Shown here: positions 1-13,519 of the stretch, one piece after another
Numbering within the stretch: position 1 is the stretch's first letter
Layout of the letters: each line of letters begins with the position of its first letter
Assembly: GCA_963693085.1 (NCBI GenBank)
Contig: OY856409.1
Span: 1,614,995,711 to 1,615,059,710, forward strand
Reading direction: 5' to 3'
Length of the DNA: 64,000 nucleotides
From: Alisma plantago-aquatica
Taxonomy: Eukaryota > Streptophyta > Magnoliopsida > Alismatales > Alismataceae
The notes under the pieces: generated by a model
Databases searched by the model: none
Told to the model about the DNA's origin: nothing
What the model saw: the letters and a program-made list of their open reading frames with translations, nothing else
Program-made: the position numbers and the translations under genes

Positions 1-3000
1 CATACAAGTCATCATTAGCTTCAATATTTTGTGGTGTTGGCAACCCAACTGAGAATGGACTGGAGTCATCATACTTATCATAGTACTCTTCTTCATCTAT
101 AGGATCTTCAATGAACTATCTTTTACCATGAAGAAAAACCGGCCATTTATCATTTGCAGGATCATCGATATAAAATACTTGTTTCACCTATGTTGCCAAT
201 ATGAATGGTTCACCCTTCTCGCCAATCTTTTCAAAGTTCACTAAAGTGAACCCAATTCATCCACTATAACTCCTTTGGTGTTATCAACCCAATTACATTT
301 GAAGAGCGTAATTTTGAAATCTATGTAGTCAAACTCCCATATGTCTTCAATGACACTATAATATGACATTTTAGCTTCACGTGAACTCTTATCCTTTGCA
401 CTTGCAAAAAACATAGTCGACACTTGAAGGGTGACCCCACTGTTTTGGACGACACTCTTATCATCTTGGCGCTTTGTGTAATATGTGAATCCATTAATGC
501 CATACACTTCATAAGACATACCATTCAATTTTGGTTTAAAGGTGAGGCATTTGATAGTTTCAGTAATATCATCTGGTGTTTGAGTTAGTTGATGTAAGAC
601 TTTATCTTCAAACCACTTAATAAATGTCTTGTTATGCAATCTAGCAAGCCACATTGAATTGGCTCGAGGATATTGTCTCTTGATGAAATTGGTATGTTCC
701 TCGATATAAACACTCACTTTGTCCATGTTGTGTAAAATATACAAGTGACCTTGTTCCAACTGCTCACGGCTGATTACTTTCACCCGTGATCCCAAAATTC
801 CTTTGCCAAATTGCTCCTCAATATTCTTGTCATTACCACTCAGAAAGTCATTGCAAAAATCCATAACCTCTCTTGCCACATAACCCTCAATAATACTCCC
901 TTCAGGTTGATAACGGTTTCGAACATCACTTTTAAAAATGCTCATTTATTATTCAAAGGGATACATCCAATGCAAGAAAACTGGTCCCAACATTTTCACT
1001 TCCCTAGTCAAGTGGACAACAAGATGTACCATGATATCAAAGAACGAAGGAGGGAAATACATCTCAAGATGGCATAGGGTAACAACCACTTCTCTTTGCA
1101 AAGTATCGAGAGTATCAAGGTCAATAACTTTGTTGCACAAACTGTTGAAAAAGAAACAAAGTCTGGTGATTGCAAACCTTACATGCTTCGGCAATATAGA
1201 TCGAATTGCCACAGGCAATATTTGTTGGATTAGAGTGTGACAATCATGAGATTTAAAACCTATCAACTTCAGATCTTTCATTGATACCAATCTACGGATG
1301 TTGGATGAGTAACCCTGTGGCACCTTAACATTTACTAAGCATTCACAAAAAGCTTTTTTCTCCTTTCTAGACAACGTGTAACAAGCAGGAGGTAAGTATG
1401 TTCTCCAATTTTCCATTTCATGCAATTCTGTTAATTCTGACCTTATTCCCATTTCACGTAGGTCCACTCTGGATTTTATCCCATCTTTAGTCTTACCTGG
1501 TATATTCCACAGAGTACTAATGACGCTATCACATACATTTTTCTCAACGTTCATGACATTGATACAATGCATGACTATCAAAGAACTCCAATAAGGAAGA
1601 TCCCAAAATATTGACTTCTTCTTGAATAAAGATTTGTCACTCTGTGTGGCCATAGTACATTGTGATCCCTTACCAAATTAATTGACAAATTCTTTTACTC
1701 TTTCATAAACAACCTCCCCTGGTATAGATTTAGGTGCACTCTGTTCCTCACTCCATCCATTGAATGCTTTGCGCTTCCTATGATACATATGGAATTTTGG
1801 AAGAAACCTTCAATGACCAAGATATACAGTCTTGCCACCATGTTTTAGTCTTGTTGAATCAGTATTCTCTTCACATATAGGACACACTTTAGCTCCTTTG
1901 ACACTATATCCAGACAAATTCCCATATGCTGGAAAGTCAATAATAGTGCAAAACAACATAGCATGCAAATGAAATGTCTCTCTTCATGAAGCATCATAGG
2001 TCATCACACCTTCACCCCAGACTTTCTTTAAGTCGTCAATCAGAGGTTCAAAATAAACATTGATATCATTTCCAGGTTGTTTAGGGCCTGATATCAACAA
2101 CGACAACATAACATACTTATTTTTCATACACAGCCAGGGAGGAAGATTATATATAACAAGCATGACTGGCCAAGTGCTATGTTGGCTCCTTAATGTCTCG
2201 TACGGATTCATCCCATCTGTGCAAAGCCCAAGTCTTACATTCCTAACTTCTTCACCAAATTTAGGGTACAATAGATTAATCTTCTTCCACTGTGGGGAAT
2301 CAGATGCATGTCGTAGGATCCCATCATTATTTTTCTTAACATCTGCATGCCACCTCAAATTCTTTGCATCTATCAGATTAACAAACAAGCGTTGAAACTG
2401 TGATATTATAGGTAGATACCACATCACCTTGGCAGGAGAACCAGTTTTGGACTCCCCCAAAGTCATCAATTTATATCGTGACACACCACATTTTGGACAA
2501 TCTTTCAAATCCACATAGTCCTTTTGAAATAATACACAATCATTCGGGCATGTGTGTATCTTCTTGGCCTCCATTCCCATTGGGAACAACAATTTCTTTA
2601 CCTGGTATGTTGAGATTGGCAGCTTGTTTCCTTTAGGAAGCATTTCTTTCAACAAAGACAACAATGGCGTGAAGCTTTTGTCACTCCATATTGTTAGCTT
2701 TCAGCTTATACAATCTCAACACAACACTAAGCTTCGTAAACTTTGTACAACCTGTGTATAACGGTATCTCAGCATCATGCACAATGTTTCTAAACATGAG
2801 AGGTGGATCGGTTTCAGTGTGCTCTACCCCACAACTATCCAACATCGCATCAACGATGTCTACTGGAACTGGTTCGTTCACATCTACATCATCAGAGGCA
2901 ATAACTTCTTCCATACAAGCACTGCTATCGACATCCACTGGTTTGGAGTTTGAAATCTCTCCAAGTCAGTGCCATTCTATATAGCCTTGTACAATCCCGT

Positions 3001-3189
3001 TACACATGACATGACTTTTATTTCGTCACCAGTGTTGACTTTCAAGTTGTTACCGCAAGGCCTACATGGATAGTAGAACCTATCTCCAGGTTGTTTCCTA
3101 TGTTCCTCGGCAAATCTAATAAATTGATCAAGACCAGAAATAAACTCTGGGGTGCAGCGATTGCGAATGGACATCCATGATCTATCCAT
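1..3189 (-). pseudogene. Broken CACTA transposase (TNPD-like), copy 1
   Basis: This is homologous almost residue for residue to the intact 1,082-codon transposase at 54896-58144. It is split into open segments 2977-3189, 2681-2938, 1984-2664, 949-1653 and 241-945 by frameshifts and stops. The ancestral start is the ATG at 3189 (MDRSWMSIRNRC). Two consecutive TAA codons at 946-951 replace the Arg-Tyr pair found in copy 2 before MSVFK. The Transposase_21 region, the DUF4218 region (LPKHVRFAITRLCFFFNSLC) and the DUF4216 region (YIDFKITLFKCNWVDNTKG) can all be recognised. This dead copy keeps the conserved Asp of TDGMNP (codon near 2217), whereas the open copy 2 has Asn there. It cannot make a full protein. 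Confidence 0.92.
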
Positions 3190-3329
3190 TCTATGATCAA
3201 AGAGAAAACAAGTATATATTAAAACAAGATTAGGGTCTAGGGTTAACATATTAAAGTTTAAGCATGGTTAAAACTTTAGGGTTTAAGGCATTATATATAA
3301 TTAATGGTTAAAACATCCAAAGTGAGATT

Positions 3330-3720
3330 AGGTGTTCAAGAACTGTCCCAAACCGGGGACTATCCAAGATTTAATCCTATTGAGTAAATCTTGGACAGGT
3401 TTCTAGGCCAACAAATACATGTGTTGTCATTCTTATATATAATAAATGAGTACCACCTATCCCATTCTTGAACACCTAATCTCACTAGTAAGTGTATAAC
3501 GTGTATTGGGTTTTCAAGAAAATTTTGGCAGCATTTCCCCGCTATTCTCCAAGTACATATGTACTTAAAGAACTAACGGGAAATGCTATCGAAATTTTCT
3601 TAAAAACCCAATACACATTATACACTTACATCCTAAGTGAGATTAGGTGTTCAACAACAGTCCCAAACTGGGGACTATCCAAGATTTACTCCTAATGAGT
3701 AAACTGTGGATGGGTTTCTA
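3330..3720. repeat. Palindrome-bearing repeat unit of CACTA copy 1
   Basis: A 183-bp imperfect palindrome spans 3470-3652 and is centred on AAGTACATATGTACTT. It is flanked on both sides by a duplicated segment containing GAGATTAGGTGTTCAA and a GGGGACTATCCAAGATTTA motif. The same unit occurs three times in tandem in copy 2 (58236-59177). Copy 1 holds only a little more than one unit. It lies between the transposase start and the leader, so it would be in the first intron or 5' untranslated region of the minus-strand transcript. Confidence 0.85.
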
Positions 3721-3729
3721 GGTCAACAA

Positions 3730-4900
3730 ATACAACACCAGTCCCTTGTTCACAACCCCATTCAACACACAATTTTCTTATAAAAACACTTGTGGACATC
3801 CATAACAACATATCAGTGCTTCCTAAATTAATCAATGTATTATTTTATATATAACACAAATCTAGTGGGTATAACATAGCAAAAAACTCAACATGTCACA
3901 ACAGAAACATGTCCTTAACCTAATATACAAATATTTGTAACATAACTCATTAGGAATAGAGACCATGAAACACCATGCATTGATTTGAAGTTTTCTTTCC
4001 CATCTAAGGTTATTTGCAATTTCATACTTGTTTCATTATCTTTCTTTCTAGTATTTCTACTTGAATTGCATATATAATCAATTTCATATAGATAACCACC
4101 GCATTATGTTACTAATCAATACTTCATATTATTTCCTATGTAATTTTTACTTAAATAGGAATATGCCCATTTCTCTCCAAGTGACACATTAATAGCTTAT
4201 GAATGTTTAGATGCATTTGTACTATCAATTCCTAGGGTTTACTTTTTTACAGTAGCAAAATATAATAGGGGTTATTTTGATCATTTTGTTACTAAAACTT
4301 GCATGTCTCTATGTAACTTCCATAAATAAACTATTATATATTAATATGATACTTTAATTGGTTGTGTTCATAGAGTCCACTTTAGGGTCTAGACAAAGGT
4401 CGACAGTTCTACCAAATAGATCTTCTATTTTAGAGGCAATACATATAGTATAAAGGTGAAAAAAAGCAGATTGAAGATATAATCATTTTAGAAATAAAAG
4501 ACCCACATGTGAGTTAAGTTTGAGACATCAATGTATCTTTAATACGCATGTTTCAAGGTTCAAAGCACATAATCAAATCAAATTAGGATGCTAGAATGGA
4601 CAAGTTTGAATCTTATTTCTACATGCATCAAAATTTACTGAATTAGGTCAAGAATAAGGATTAGAAGCACAAATGTATGCAAGCACAAGATTTATTCATA
4701 TCCTAGGTTGATTTACAATAGCAACATCTAAGTTTATAAACAAATATAAACCAGGAGATGGTTAAATAATTTTAAAAAAGTAGATGAACAAATATAAAGC
4801 CCTAAATTTAAATAATGTGATGAATAAAAAATCATTAGATAAACGAATGAATAGATAAGTAAACACAAATCGGTATTTAAGTAAATACAAATTAGAGCAT
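3730..4900. other. AT-rich non-coding interior of CACTA copy 1
   Basis: No reading frame or RNA gene is seen. It corresponds in position to the intron-like spacer between the palindromic repeat and the GC-rich leader of the element, but is longer than in copy 2. Confidence 0.5.
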
Positions 4901-5440
4901 CTTGCTCTGGAGCTAGGAGAGAGGGCGAGACAGAGGGTTTTTGGGGATGTTTACCTCTATTTGAGCCCAGTTGGGCGTCTTGCTCTAGAGTAGGGAGAGA
5001 GGGTGAGATGGAGGGGTGCACGTGGAAGCCGAATGGGCAGGCCGAGCGGGCAGGCGAGCGTGGAAGAGCGGCGAGCAGGCAGCAGGAGGTAAGCTCTGGA
5101 GCAGGCAGCCAGTGAGTGGTGAGCTTTGGAGCAAGCTGAACATTGGCGAGCTCTGGAGCAGGTGGTGAGCTCTCGAGCAGGCAGAAGGCCGACGAGCTCC
5201 AGAACCAGCGGCGGTAGGGCAGCGGCCGGCGAGCTCCAGAACCAGCAGCGGCAGGGCAGCACAGGTGCCGGCGCCGACGGCAAGGAGAAGGGCGGCCGGC
5301 GGCGGCGAGCAAGGCAACGGTTGCGTGCAAGGAGGAGGGAGCAGGTTGGAGCGTGACCGACGGCGTCGGGAGCGGAACAGCTGATTTCACGATGAAACAG
5401 AGACAAATGGGGAAGAGTCTGTTTCTCGCGGGGGCTATTA
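4900..5440 (-). promoter_or_regulatory. GC-rich leader region of CACTA copy 1
   Basis: This is a sharply GC-rich island in AT-rich surroundings, made of purine-rich plus-strand repeats such as GAGCTCTGGAGCAG and GGCGAGCTCCAGAACCAGC. It lies just inside the right terminus, where En/Spm elements carry a GC-rich first non-coding exon. A possible 5' splice site on the minus strand, GAG|GTAAAC, lies near 4952. Open frames on both strands here (up to 218 codons, rich in Ala, Leu, Pro and Ser) look like composition artefacts, not genes. Confidence 0.6.
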
Positions 5441-5449
5441 AGTTAAAAA

Positions 5450-5901
5450 AGGCGTCGGTCTTCTATTAAACTGACACCTAATATCCATCAGCGTTCGTTG
5501 CCCGAAAAAGCTGACATCCATTGGACAATCTTAACCCTAAAAATTTTCACGGGGACGGCGTGTGAAACCTTATCAGTGTAAGTTTTTCCACAAAAACTGA
5601 CAACCTTTGGAGGTAATTTTTTCGTCATTAGGCATCAGTTACTAGGTAAAGAACTGACGCCATATGTGAAACTTTGGGGATAATTTTTATTCACTTGAAA
5701 AATTGGATTTAGCGGGCTATGTTAAGCGTCAGTTCGTCTTAGGGGGTCGACGCTTAATAAAAAGTGATACACGTGTCTGGCCGGTCTTCAAATATAGATG
5801 TCGATCTCTGTAATTAGCCAACATTGTAGGGTTTAGGCGTCAATTTTTGGTAATAACCGACGTCTCTAAATGTGACATTATAAGCTACTTCTGTAGTAGT
5901 G
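5450..5901. repeat. Subterminal repeats and right terminus, CACTA copy 1
   Basis: Decayed units of the form GGCGTCGGTT...AACTGACGCC alternate through this stretch and end in the terminal inverted repeat at 5901. In CACTA elements such units are the binding sites of the TNPA-type protein. The same motif, better preserved, occurs at both ends of the copy at 50513-60610. Confidence 0.8.
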
Positions 5902-6349
5902 AATTAAATACTTTCATAAGTGTTGTTCACTTGTTTAATGAAATTTCAAGAGATCGGTTCCAAATCTTTGGCTAGAGGTCTCAAGTATTCTTAATAGGGG
6001 ATTAAAATATGATGATTGGTCATCCAATTGTTCTTAACTTGTGAAACACTAGGAGGTAATCCATTATCACATTGAGGTATAGTGCCCATGTTGCTTATCC
6101 AATTGGAGTCTCAAGATCCTACCTTCAAATATTACAACATTGATGGTGGCATCAAAATCTAGTCATTTAGACACACATGTGGATCTTAAAGGGATACTCC
6201 TATCATGAATCTTTTGTAGTTGATAGCTCAGTCCAATGTAGATCATCTATAGATTAGGATCGAGTGAGTGATGATGCTGGGTGTGTCAATTATACTAATT
6301 TTTTCATTGATGAGCTTGTATATATATGTTTATTCTTCAACAAGTTGGA
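5902..6349. other. AT-rich DNA, no gene seen
   Basis: This lies between the end of CACTA copy 1 and the recognisable Gypsy reverse transcriptase. It may be further degraded retroelement sequence downstream of the RNase H region on the minus strand, but no motif supports this. Confidence 0.4.
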
Positions 6350-7400
6350 AATCTACGATATGATTTTCTAATACTTGTGATTTGACATCCTTTCTGGGTA
6401 AGAAAGTGATGTCAAAGTTAGAAAATATCATATTCCATTTGGTTCATCATGTGGTGATGGTAGTTCATTCACATAATTAATAGAGTGGATAATGTCTTAC
6501 AATGATTTATAATGAGTACATCATCATATTGTGATGTATCTTTGAGTTATCATACACCAAGGACAAGAAGCACTTCTCAACAATAGTGTATTGTGATTTA
6601 GTGTTGTTGAACTTCTTTGATAGGTAGCAAATATTGAACTCTTTTTTAACTATGAATTTTCTCAAGAACCCCCATCAATTTCACACAGACTAATAAACAA
6701 AGCATAACAATGTATCCTTGTATTAAAGGTTTCTGAGGTGGTGGACATGCCAAATAGACTTTGAGCTTCTACAGTTTGGATATAAATTTTTGAATGAGTT
6801 TTAGTTTGGGATGAAGCCATTGATGTATTGGAGGTGAATGAGCATACCTCATATTTACTTTCTCTATTTTTAGCAAAGGCATTTCCATAGTTTCATGTGC
6901 ATTTCCTAGGTTGACTATGATTCTCCTTTAATTTACAATGTAGCCCATGAGGTTACCATATGTAACTCCAAACGTAAATTTATCTAAGTTGAGGAAGCAG
7001 GATAATAATTGAAATCTTTGGAAGATCTTTTGTAGATGAGTGATATGGTCTTCTGGCTCACTAGATTTGGAAATGTTGTTGTCTAGTGAGACACCAAATT
7101 TTTTGTGGATCATGTCATGAAAGAGGGTGACCATTTCCCTTTTATTAGTAGGCTTACCATTTTTTTCCAAAAGGCAGGTAGCAGAGCCAAAAAGTGATTA
7201 AGGTTTACTTCTCCTTATTTTTCTTAGACATCCTGATCTGGTTCTAACTTGATAATCAATTCATCAACCATATGAGGGATTGTTCAAGTAGTGATACTCT
7301 ATGAACACACATACTTTTTCATGAATCTATGTTACTACCACTGTGTTGGCAAGCCATACAGGGTAGTTGACCAGCTCTATGAAATTAGTGTCATATTGCT
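6350..7400 (-). pseudogene. Ty3/Gypsy reverse transcriptase-RNase H remnant
   Basis: The minus strand at 6928-7170 encodes REMVTLFHDMIHKKFGVSLD, then EDHITHLQKIFQRF and FTFGVTYGNLMGYIV. This is the reverse transcriptase signature of plant Ty3/Gypsy elements, and the catalytic YVDD is decayed to SLDN. Upstream (about 7180-7260) NQIRM and LPFG can be read in a shifted frame, matching the segment before the catalytic box. Downstream (about 6540-6840) LQYINGFIP and a shifted KLKVYLACPPPQKPL fit the thumb and RNase H junction. Many stops and frameshifts make it non-functional. It is unrelated to the neighbouring CACTA element. The clade is not resolved. Confidence 0.78.
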
Positions 7401-9908
7401 TCAGGAGATATTCACTAGTCTCAATGATCCATTGTAGTTGCAGTCATCTTATTATCTTCTTAATTGGGAGTATTCTAGGAATTATTAACAAGCAATGTAC
7501 TATAATCTACTTGTCCAATTTCATATGTCAGTGTAGATCCATTCAAATATGTCAATGTAGTTGTATAGGACCTCCATTTGTTGTCCTTAATACGTTGAGA
7601 CAAATGCTCCTCAATTTTGACTTGGTGTATTTCAAAGAAAAAGATGATATTGACCATTTTTGTCTTGTCATCAAAATAGAAAGGCTATTGTTCTACAACA
7701 TATATTTTGGTACGGGGAAATTTTAAAATTTTGTGGAGTTATCCTCAAATATTTGCAATGTGTATAGGAAGTTATCATAAATATCGTTTCTGAAAGTGTT
7801 GTCATGGTTATTTTTATGTATATTTGTTTATGTAACATTTTTTTGGAGACAAATATGTCATGGGGCATGGAGAAATAGAAGCTTTCAGATCTTCACAATG
7901 CCATGGTGTTATAATTATAATGGTCTCTTCTCTATGAATTATAAGTTGCTTTTATTTCATAATGGTCACTCTTCATCATCCAAATTATTTAGGTTATCAC
8001 CTCTTTGCACAAGGTGGATTTTTCATTGTCAATATTGTTACATCGTTATCTTCAAGGATGGATATGGTGCCCCATCCTTCCAGCATTTCATAATAATCTT
8101 CACATTTGTTGTTTGTGGAGTGTAATTATCATCGGGGTACTTGTAGATCCACTCACATGTTAGAGAGATATGAGTGGGTGATGATCATGGGTCATGTAAA
8201 CCATACTGGGTTGAAATATATTCCCAATATGTCAGTAGTCATTTTGTCTCGTTCTTTACATCTTTATTTGTGTTTTCTTTATTGTTGGTGAGCTTATTTA
8301 GAAAATGTGTAACTTTAGACTTTGGATTGTAATAGGCAGTTTGTTCATCATCAGAAAATTTAGTTGTAAGAGTTATTCTTGAAATCTAGTCTCAATGTTG
8401 AGGGACTCATCATGTTATTTATATTCAAATTTTACATGATGTGTGGTATCTATATGATAGTTATGGAATTTTTAGCATTTTCTTGATGCTCTATTGTGGC
8501 AATCACACGTCAAAAGTATGGGTGGGGACCTTTGCATTTGGGACCTAGGCCCACCTGTACAATACCTTTTCGAACTTCTTCAAAATTTTGAATTTATTGA
8601 GCCTCCTAACTCATGTTTCTAATGGGAGGTTTGTATCTAAGGTAGATATATCTCATAAGATCTTGAGGCTTAGGATGGATTAGAGATGTTTGTTACTAAT
8701 TTACATCATGTGAAGTGTGGTTTACTCTAAGATGGCCCATTTAATCCTAAGCCCATTTTATTTGGACATTGAATGACTTACATATGTTTTATGTTCCATT
8801 TTATTTTGGATAGACTTCTCATGAATTGTTTTGTATTCTAAATTAGGTGACATAACATGCATTGTGTTAGTGTAACATAGCTAATTGTCATGGTATGAAG
8901 CATGTCAACTTGTAGTTTCATGTCATCTTCTCTCATGCATTATATAGCTCTGTGGGGAAGTCCTTGTGAACCTCGAAGACAATGTTGTATTTGAGATTTT
9001 GATGTAGTCCATGGTCATCTTCGTAGTAGATTGAATGCAAGGATCAATTCCATGACCAAAATAATATAGAGAATATTTTTTGACCAATCTAGAGCTCAAG
9101 TGTGACTTCCCTGGGGGAACCTTTGAGTGAGTCTTTGAATGCATTATAACTCTTGGTTGTTGTTTATATATTTATAGAGTCCATCTATTGTTGATGAGTC
9201 TCTTTATAGTACATACATAATGGCAAGACCCATTGTTGATGAACAATGTGAGTACCTCGTGGCCTATGTTCATGATAGTAATGAGTGTTGGCCTATTGTC
9301 CTCACCTCCTTCTGGAATCTTATCTTTAGAGTATGATATATGGTGTGGTCTGGCAATGATCTTGATGGTGGTTTCCAGTGTCTCAAGTCACACAACTTTA
9401 GATGAATAGGAACCTTCTAGAATATTCCTTAGGACTTCTTTGAGATTTGGAGAGTATGGCATTCATTCCATAGGTTGTCATTCTACCTTAGTTTCCTTGG
9501 TGAACTATATGATCCAACCCTTTGAAAATTTGTTTCTACGCATAACTCAAGGGTTAAAAGTTCTTTCTTTAGATTGGCGGTGGAAACTTTCTTAAAGTTG
9601 CTTCATTTGACACTATAGAAGTGTCAATGGGAACTCATTTATAGATTCTTACCTTTGTTTTCTACTTATCTGTTGTGATTACAATTTTTACCATTTCCTC
9701 CCTAACCAAGGTAGGTGTAGGAGAGGAGGTCAGTGCAAATTCTAGAGTTTAGGATTATTGCAATTTGTGGGGCGTATGGGGGTGATAGGCACAGAGGAAG
9801 CAACAAAATAAAATAGCTATATGTTACCATGAGCATATCTAAGAAACAACAACATACTAGGAAGGAAGGAGTGTGATATATATATCTATGTCATAGAGTA
9901 TATTTTGG
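7401..9908. other. Probable retroelement debris, no intact gene
   Basis: Short open frames (7367-7726, 7796-8125, 8106-8291 plus; 7475-7657 minus) show no recognisable domain. By position, 7400-8300 could be the protease or gag side of the minus-strand Gypsy remnant, but I could not read a motif. From 8300 to 9908 I see nothing beyond AT-rich sequence. Confidence 0.4.
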
Positions 9909-11050
9909 TGTATATGCCCTAGAAGCCAATCATTAAATTATGGATGAAGGGATATTATAAACTTATGATTTGTTTAATAAAGAAAATTTCAATTTATGAT
10001 GCACATTTGTTTTGTGCGATATTAATGTACATAATAATTGTCCTTAGAATGATTGGTTCAAAGCCATTGGACTTCAAGTATGTGATTTGAACATGAGATC
10101 CTAATGAATGTTAGGTACAATATTTTTAGATGTCCCTAGTCAAGTATTATTGAGGATTGGACAACAATAACACATGTGAGACTAGTATATGTGGTGACTA
10201 ATAGCCATGTTCTATGGGTCATAGGTATTAGATACCAAGTCAGACACATACACACCTATTAGAGAACAAGTGTACTGAATGGAACCTCCTTGAGAGTGAT
10301 CCATGGACCGTTATATGATAGTCACGATCAACTCTCAAATGTGACAGTGGTGTTGTGGTTTTTTGACCAGAATCACTACAATGGTTATATGACAATTGTC
10401 ATACTTTGACATTACCCAATGTGATCTTGAAGAAGATTTCCATAAAGGTAGTGATTGCATGTGATGAGAATCATGTTATGCATTGTGAGTGATGTATAAG
10501 GAATTTGTCCACTCATATACTCCACGAGTGATATCCAAGGCATCTTAACAACTGAGACTATATAAATGTGTGGTCATGCCCATGTGAGTCAATATATGAT
10601 ACTGAGCTCATATGTATCTTGCTAGTCTACTTGTAGATTAAGTAATTTATATTTAATATAAAGAGTAAGATGTGTCCATGACTCTAGTTCAATCTAGATA
10701 TCTGTTATAAAATAATTATACAACAAGTTAACTCTGGTCGTTGTTGGTTTAGTCTTATCTGACTAATCCTACTACTTGGGTAGAAATGATGTGTATCTAA
10801 ACAGTACTCGTTGTTGATGGATCTTAATATTGATTAGTGAATCCATTGACAATGTACTAGGTTCCTTCAGGGTCACACACATGGAGATAGCTTGAAGAAA
10901 GGCTAAATTAGACCTTATTGTAATTGTTATAACAAATCCAAGAATCTAAAAGTAAGTTTTGAGGACCTAAAAAAATATGGAACCATAGGTATAAAACAAG
11001 TTTCCATAAGTCAAGGAGTCTACAACCTGGACAAATAGGGTTCAGGAAAC
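9909..11050 (+). repeat. Copia-like LTR or solo LTR (approximate end)
   Basis: The stretch opens with TGTATATGCCCTAGAAGCC and continues through AATAAAGAAAATTTCAATTT, CTAATGAATGTTAGG and TGTGGTGACTAATAGCC. From memory of family appearance, this order resembles the long LTRs of plant Ty1/Copia elements. The start (TG at 9909) is fairly clear, the 3' end is not. No primer-binding site or matching second LTR was found, so it may be a solo LTR. No target duplication was identified. Confidence 0.45.
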
Positions 11051-13500
11051 ACTGTCTCTCCACTCCTCAATTTATAATATGAGAGGAGGCCTTCAGGGCA
11101 TGCACTTAGATTCTCTCATTGTTGCCTCCAAGGTTTGAGAAACTTTTTTGGTGACTTGGAGAGAGAAAGAGGTAGAGGAAGATACTAGCAACTTTAGCCA
11201 TCTTCAAACACTTGTATGGGTATCGTAGATAGGAGTTTGCACATCAGATTCATTCCAAACAAAGATCTTCACCGATGACATGCAAATCAAGGTGATAGTA
11301 GAACGGTACAATCCACGATAAGCATGGATGGCAAAATGACATGATCCGCTAGGCACACAAATCAAGGAAGGGTATCTCATCATAATGTTGTGATCCACCA
11401 CCTTGGGCACATAAATTGAGTAGAGAACCTTTGGGAAAAATAGGGTGATCCATCACACACGTGCATATCAGAACATTGTGATATGCCAGAGGTGACTTTA
11501 TGGTCATACTGGGTCAATGGAGTAATATTTGTGATAGTAGTATTTGTGCAAATCATTGGTGGATTACCATAATCCACCACTGACATTCATCGGTAGTTTC
11601 CGCGATTGGATAGTAGAAAATAGTTTTCTACATGCATCTTGAGGTGAAACCCAAAGTGCCAAAAACTGTGAAAACTGATTGTTGATTCGACAAATTCAAG
11701 TTAGGCACAAATTGGAGGGTCCATATCTACACCAGCATTATAAGTTGAATTATTGGAACCTCTTCCACTATAAGGTGTAAACTTATCATCGCTAATCTGG
11801 TTTTGAAGATGGATCTGTCTAGAAGGATACTTAGTAAAAAATTAATCTTGTTGTATTTTCTAATGTTGAGAATCCTATAGTGTATCCATTGACGGTACTC
11901 ACAAGAATATAAATGAAATAATATGTCAGTGATGATCTTTCAATGTAGTCACAAATGCATCTACATCTTTATATCATCTATGTGGATGAATAGGAACTCA
12001 ACGATGTGCTCCTAGAGTCGATGGAGAAGGATCAATCTTTCCATTAGAAATGTGCTAGCATTGCATAATCTCTGCTCTCTCTCTCATTGTGTGTAAAGAC
12101 AAATAGGGTTCACATGTCAAAAGGTGTAAACAATAACCTGGTAGGAGAGGCATGGAAGCAATTTTTGTAAATAACTCTAAGAAACAAAAATACAGTGGAT
12201 GCTTTTTAGTAGCCCTCTCACAAACAACTAGTAGGGTGATTGGATTAGTCTTGTTGAATGACTTGCTAGGTCAGACTACTTTCTAGAGGATTGTCTAAGA
12301 CCACTAATCGAGCGACTGGGTTGGGTGAAAACATTCTAGATCCAATCGGCCAATTTAGTGATCCAGTCCCTCAATCGACTAGACCAACCAGTCAAATGGT
12401 TTCCTAATCTTGCCCAGTTGGTGAACTAGGGTAGCCATTCGACCGATTGGTGGTCTCATCCTAGTCAATCAACTAGACCCTTGACTCAATTGACTAGTTT
12501 GTCTAGTCGGGTGGATGAACTTTCTAATCAGCCTACTATGCTTCCAGTCAGTCCATCAATAATTTGACTTATTAACTAAACCTTTTAGCAACCATTTGAC
12601 CTTGTTTCCAAGATGATACTCCTCTTCATTGGGAATCCTATGAATGTAACTCTATAGGCTCCACGTTACATAGGTAGTGATGTTATAATAAATATATATG
12701 ACTTCAAAGACAATGATTAGTACTACCAAGACTTCATTGCCACCCAAGTAACTAGATAAGTTGGAGAACAACTTCAACATAGTATTGTGACCATACTTCC
12801 CTAACCTAGATGTGTCTTAAATGTGAAATCATGTAGACCATAGGTAGGTTTAAAAATTAAAAAGTCTTATGGCATTGCAACAAGTTAGGAACATGGATAT
12901 AGATGCTTGATAATGCAGACCTTGATTTGGTTAGCCTTTTGACATGGTCCCAAGATGATCGGTAGTTGAAGTAGTTCTATCACGTAAAGAATTTGATTCT
13001 AGTTACACAACCTTTCATTTTAAGGTTGATGTCATGAGATTTTAGGTTTCAAGGCATTAAGGTTTCTTGGAAAGGGTCTTGTGAATTAAGAAACCATTTT
13101 TCATATCATCATGTAAAATTGATGGAAAATGGTCATGGGTACAAATCGGGATTGATTTGGACAAATTCAATAAATATTGTGTATTACATCTAAATTGGAT
13201 GTTGCAATCTCAAAAGGAGGCTATCTATGTAGGAATGTTGGTGTCCTTCCATCAAGTATCTAGAGTCCTTAATATTTCGGTTCTAATGCTAGATATGTGT
13301 GAGTATATAATCTAGACAAATTTATATGTTTGGTAGTCTCCAATGATAAGTACATATTGAGTAGTCTTTTAGCCGAGATTGGGTCATAAGATTGTTGGAG
13401 ATTTTTTAAGTAAATAATCCTATGAGGTCAAATTTTAGCAGACTTTTGGTGCAAGATTGGATGGCATACATATGAAAACATGAAGCTCTGTGATTTGAAT
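11051..13500. other. Non-coding, possibly LTR-derived DNA
   Basis: No gene is seen. The segment 12230-12600 is rich in imperfectly repeated, partly self-complementary motifs such as CGACTAGACC, ACCAGTC and GACCGATTGG, a texture common in LTR U3 regions. With the primer-binding site at 13532, part of this stretch could be an LTR reading on the plus strand. Its left boundary was not found. Confidence 0.35.
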
Positions 13501-13519
13501 TTTGAGGGTTAGTTTTGGT

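Larger units (their letters stand above)
1..5901 (-). mobile_element. CACTA (En/Spm) element copy 1, left part outside the window
   Basis: The sequence from position 1 is collinear with the complete copy at 50513-60610, from the 3' part of its transposase to its right terminus. The right end reads ...CTACTTCTGTAGTAGTG and stops at 5901. Its reverse complement, CACTACTACAGAAGTAG, matches the terminal inverted repeat of the complete copy. Inside lie a broken transposase (1-3189), one copy of the long palindrome (3470-3652), a GC-rich leader (about 4900-5440) and decayed subterminal repeats (about 5450-5880). The left half, which should hold the TNPA/Ulp1-like gene, is beyond the window edge. 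Copy 1 is clearly more decayed than copy 2. No target duplication can be tested because only one end is visible. Confidence 0.9.

Noticed and set aside
4734..5406. Long overlapping open frames (up to 218 codons) on both strands
   Set aside because: They coincide with the GC-rich leader of a CACTA element, where stop codons are rare. The translations are low-complexity Ala/Leu/Pro/Ser with no domain, and the matching region in copy 2 is not conserved as protein.
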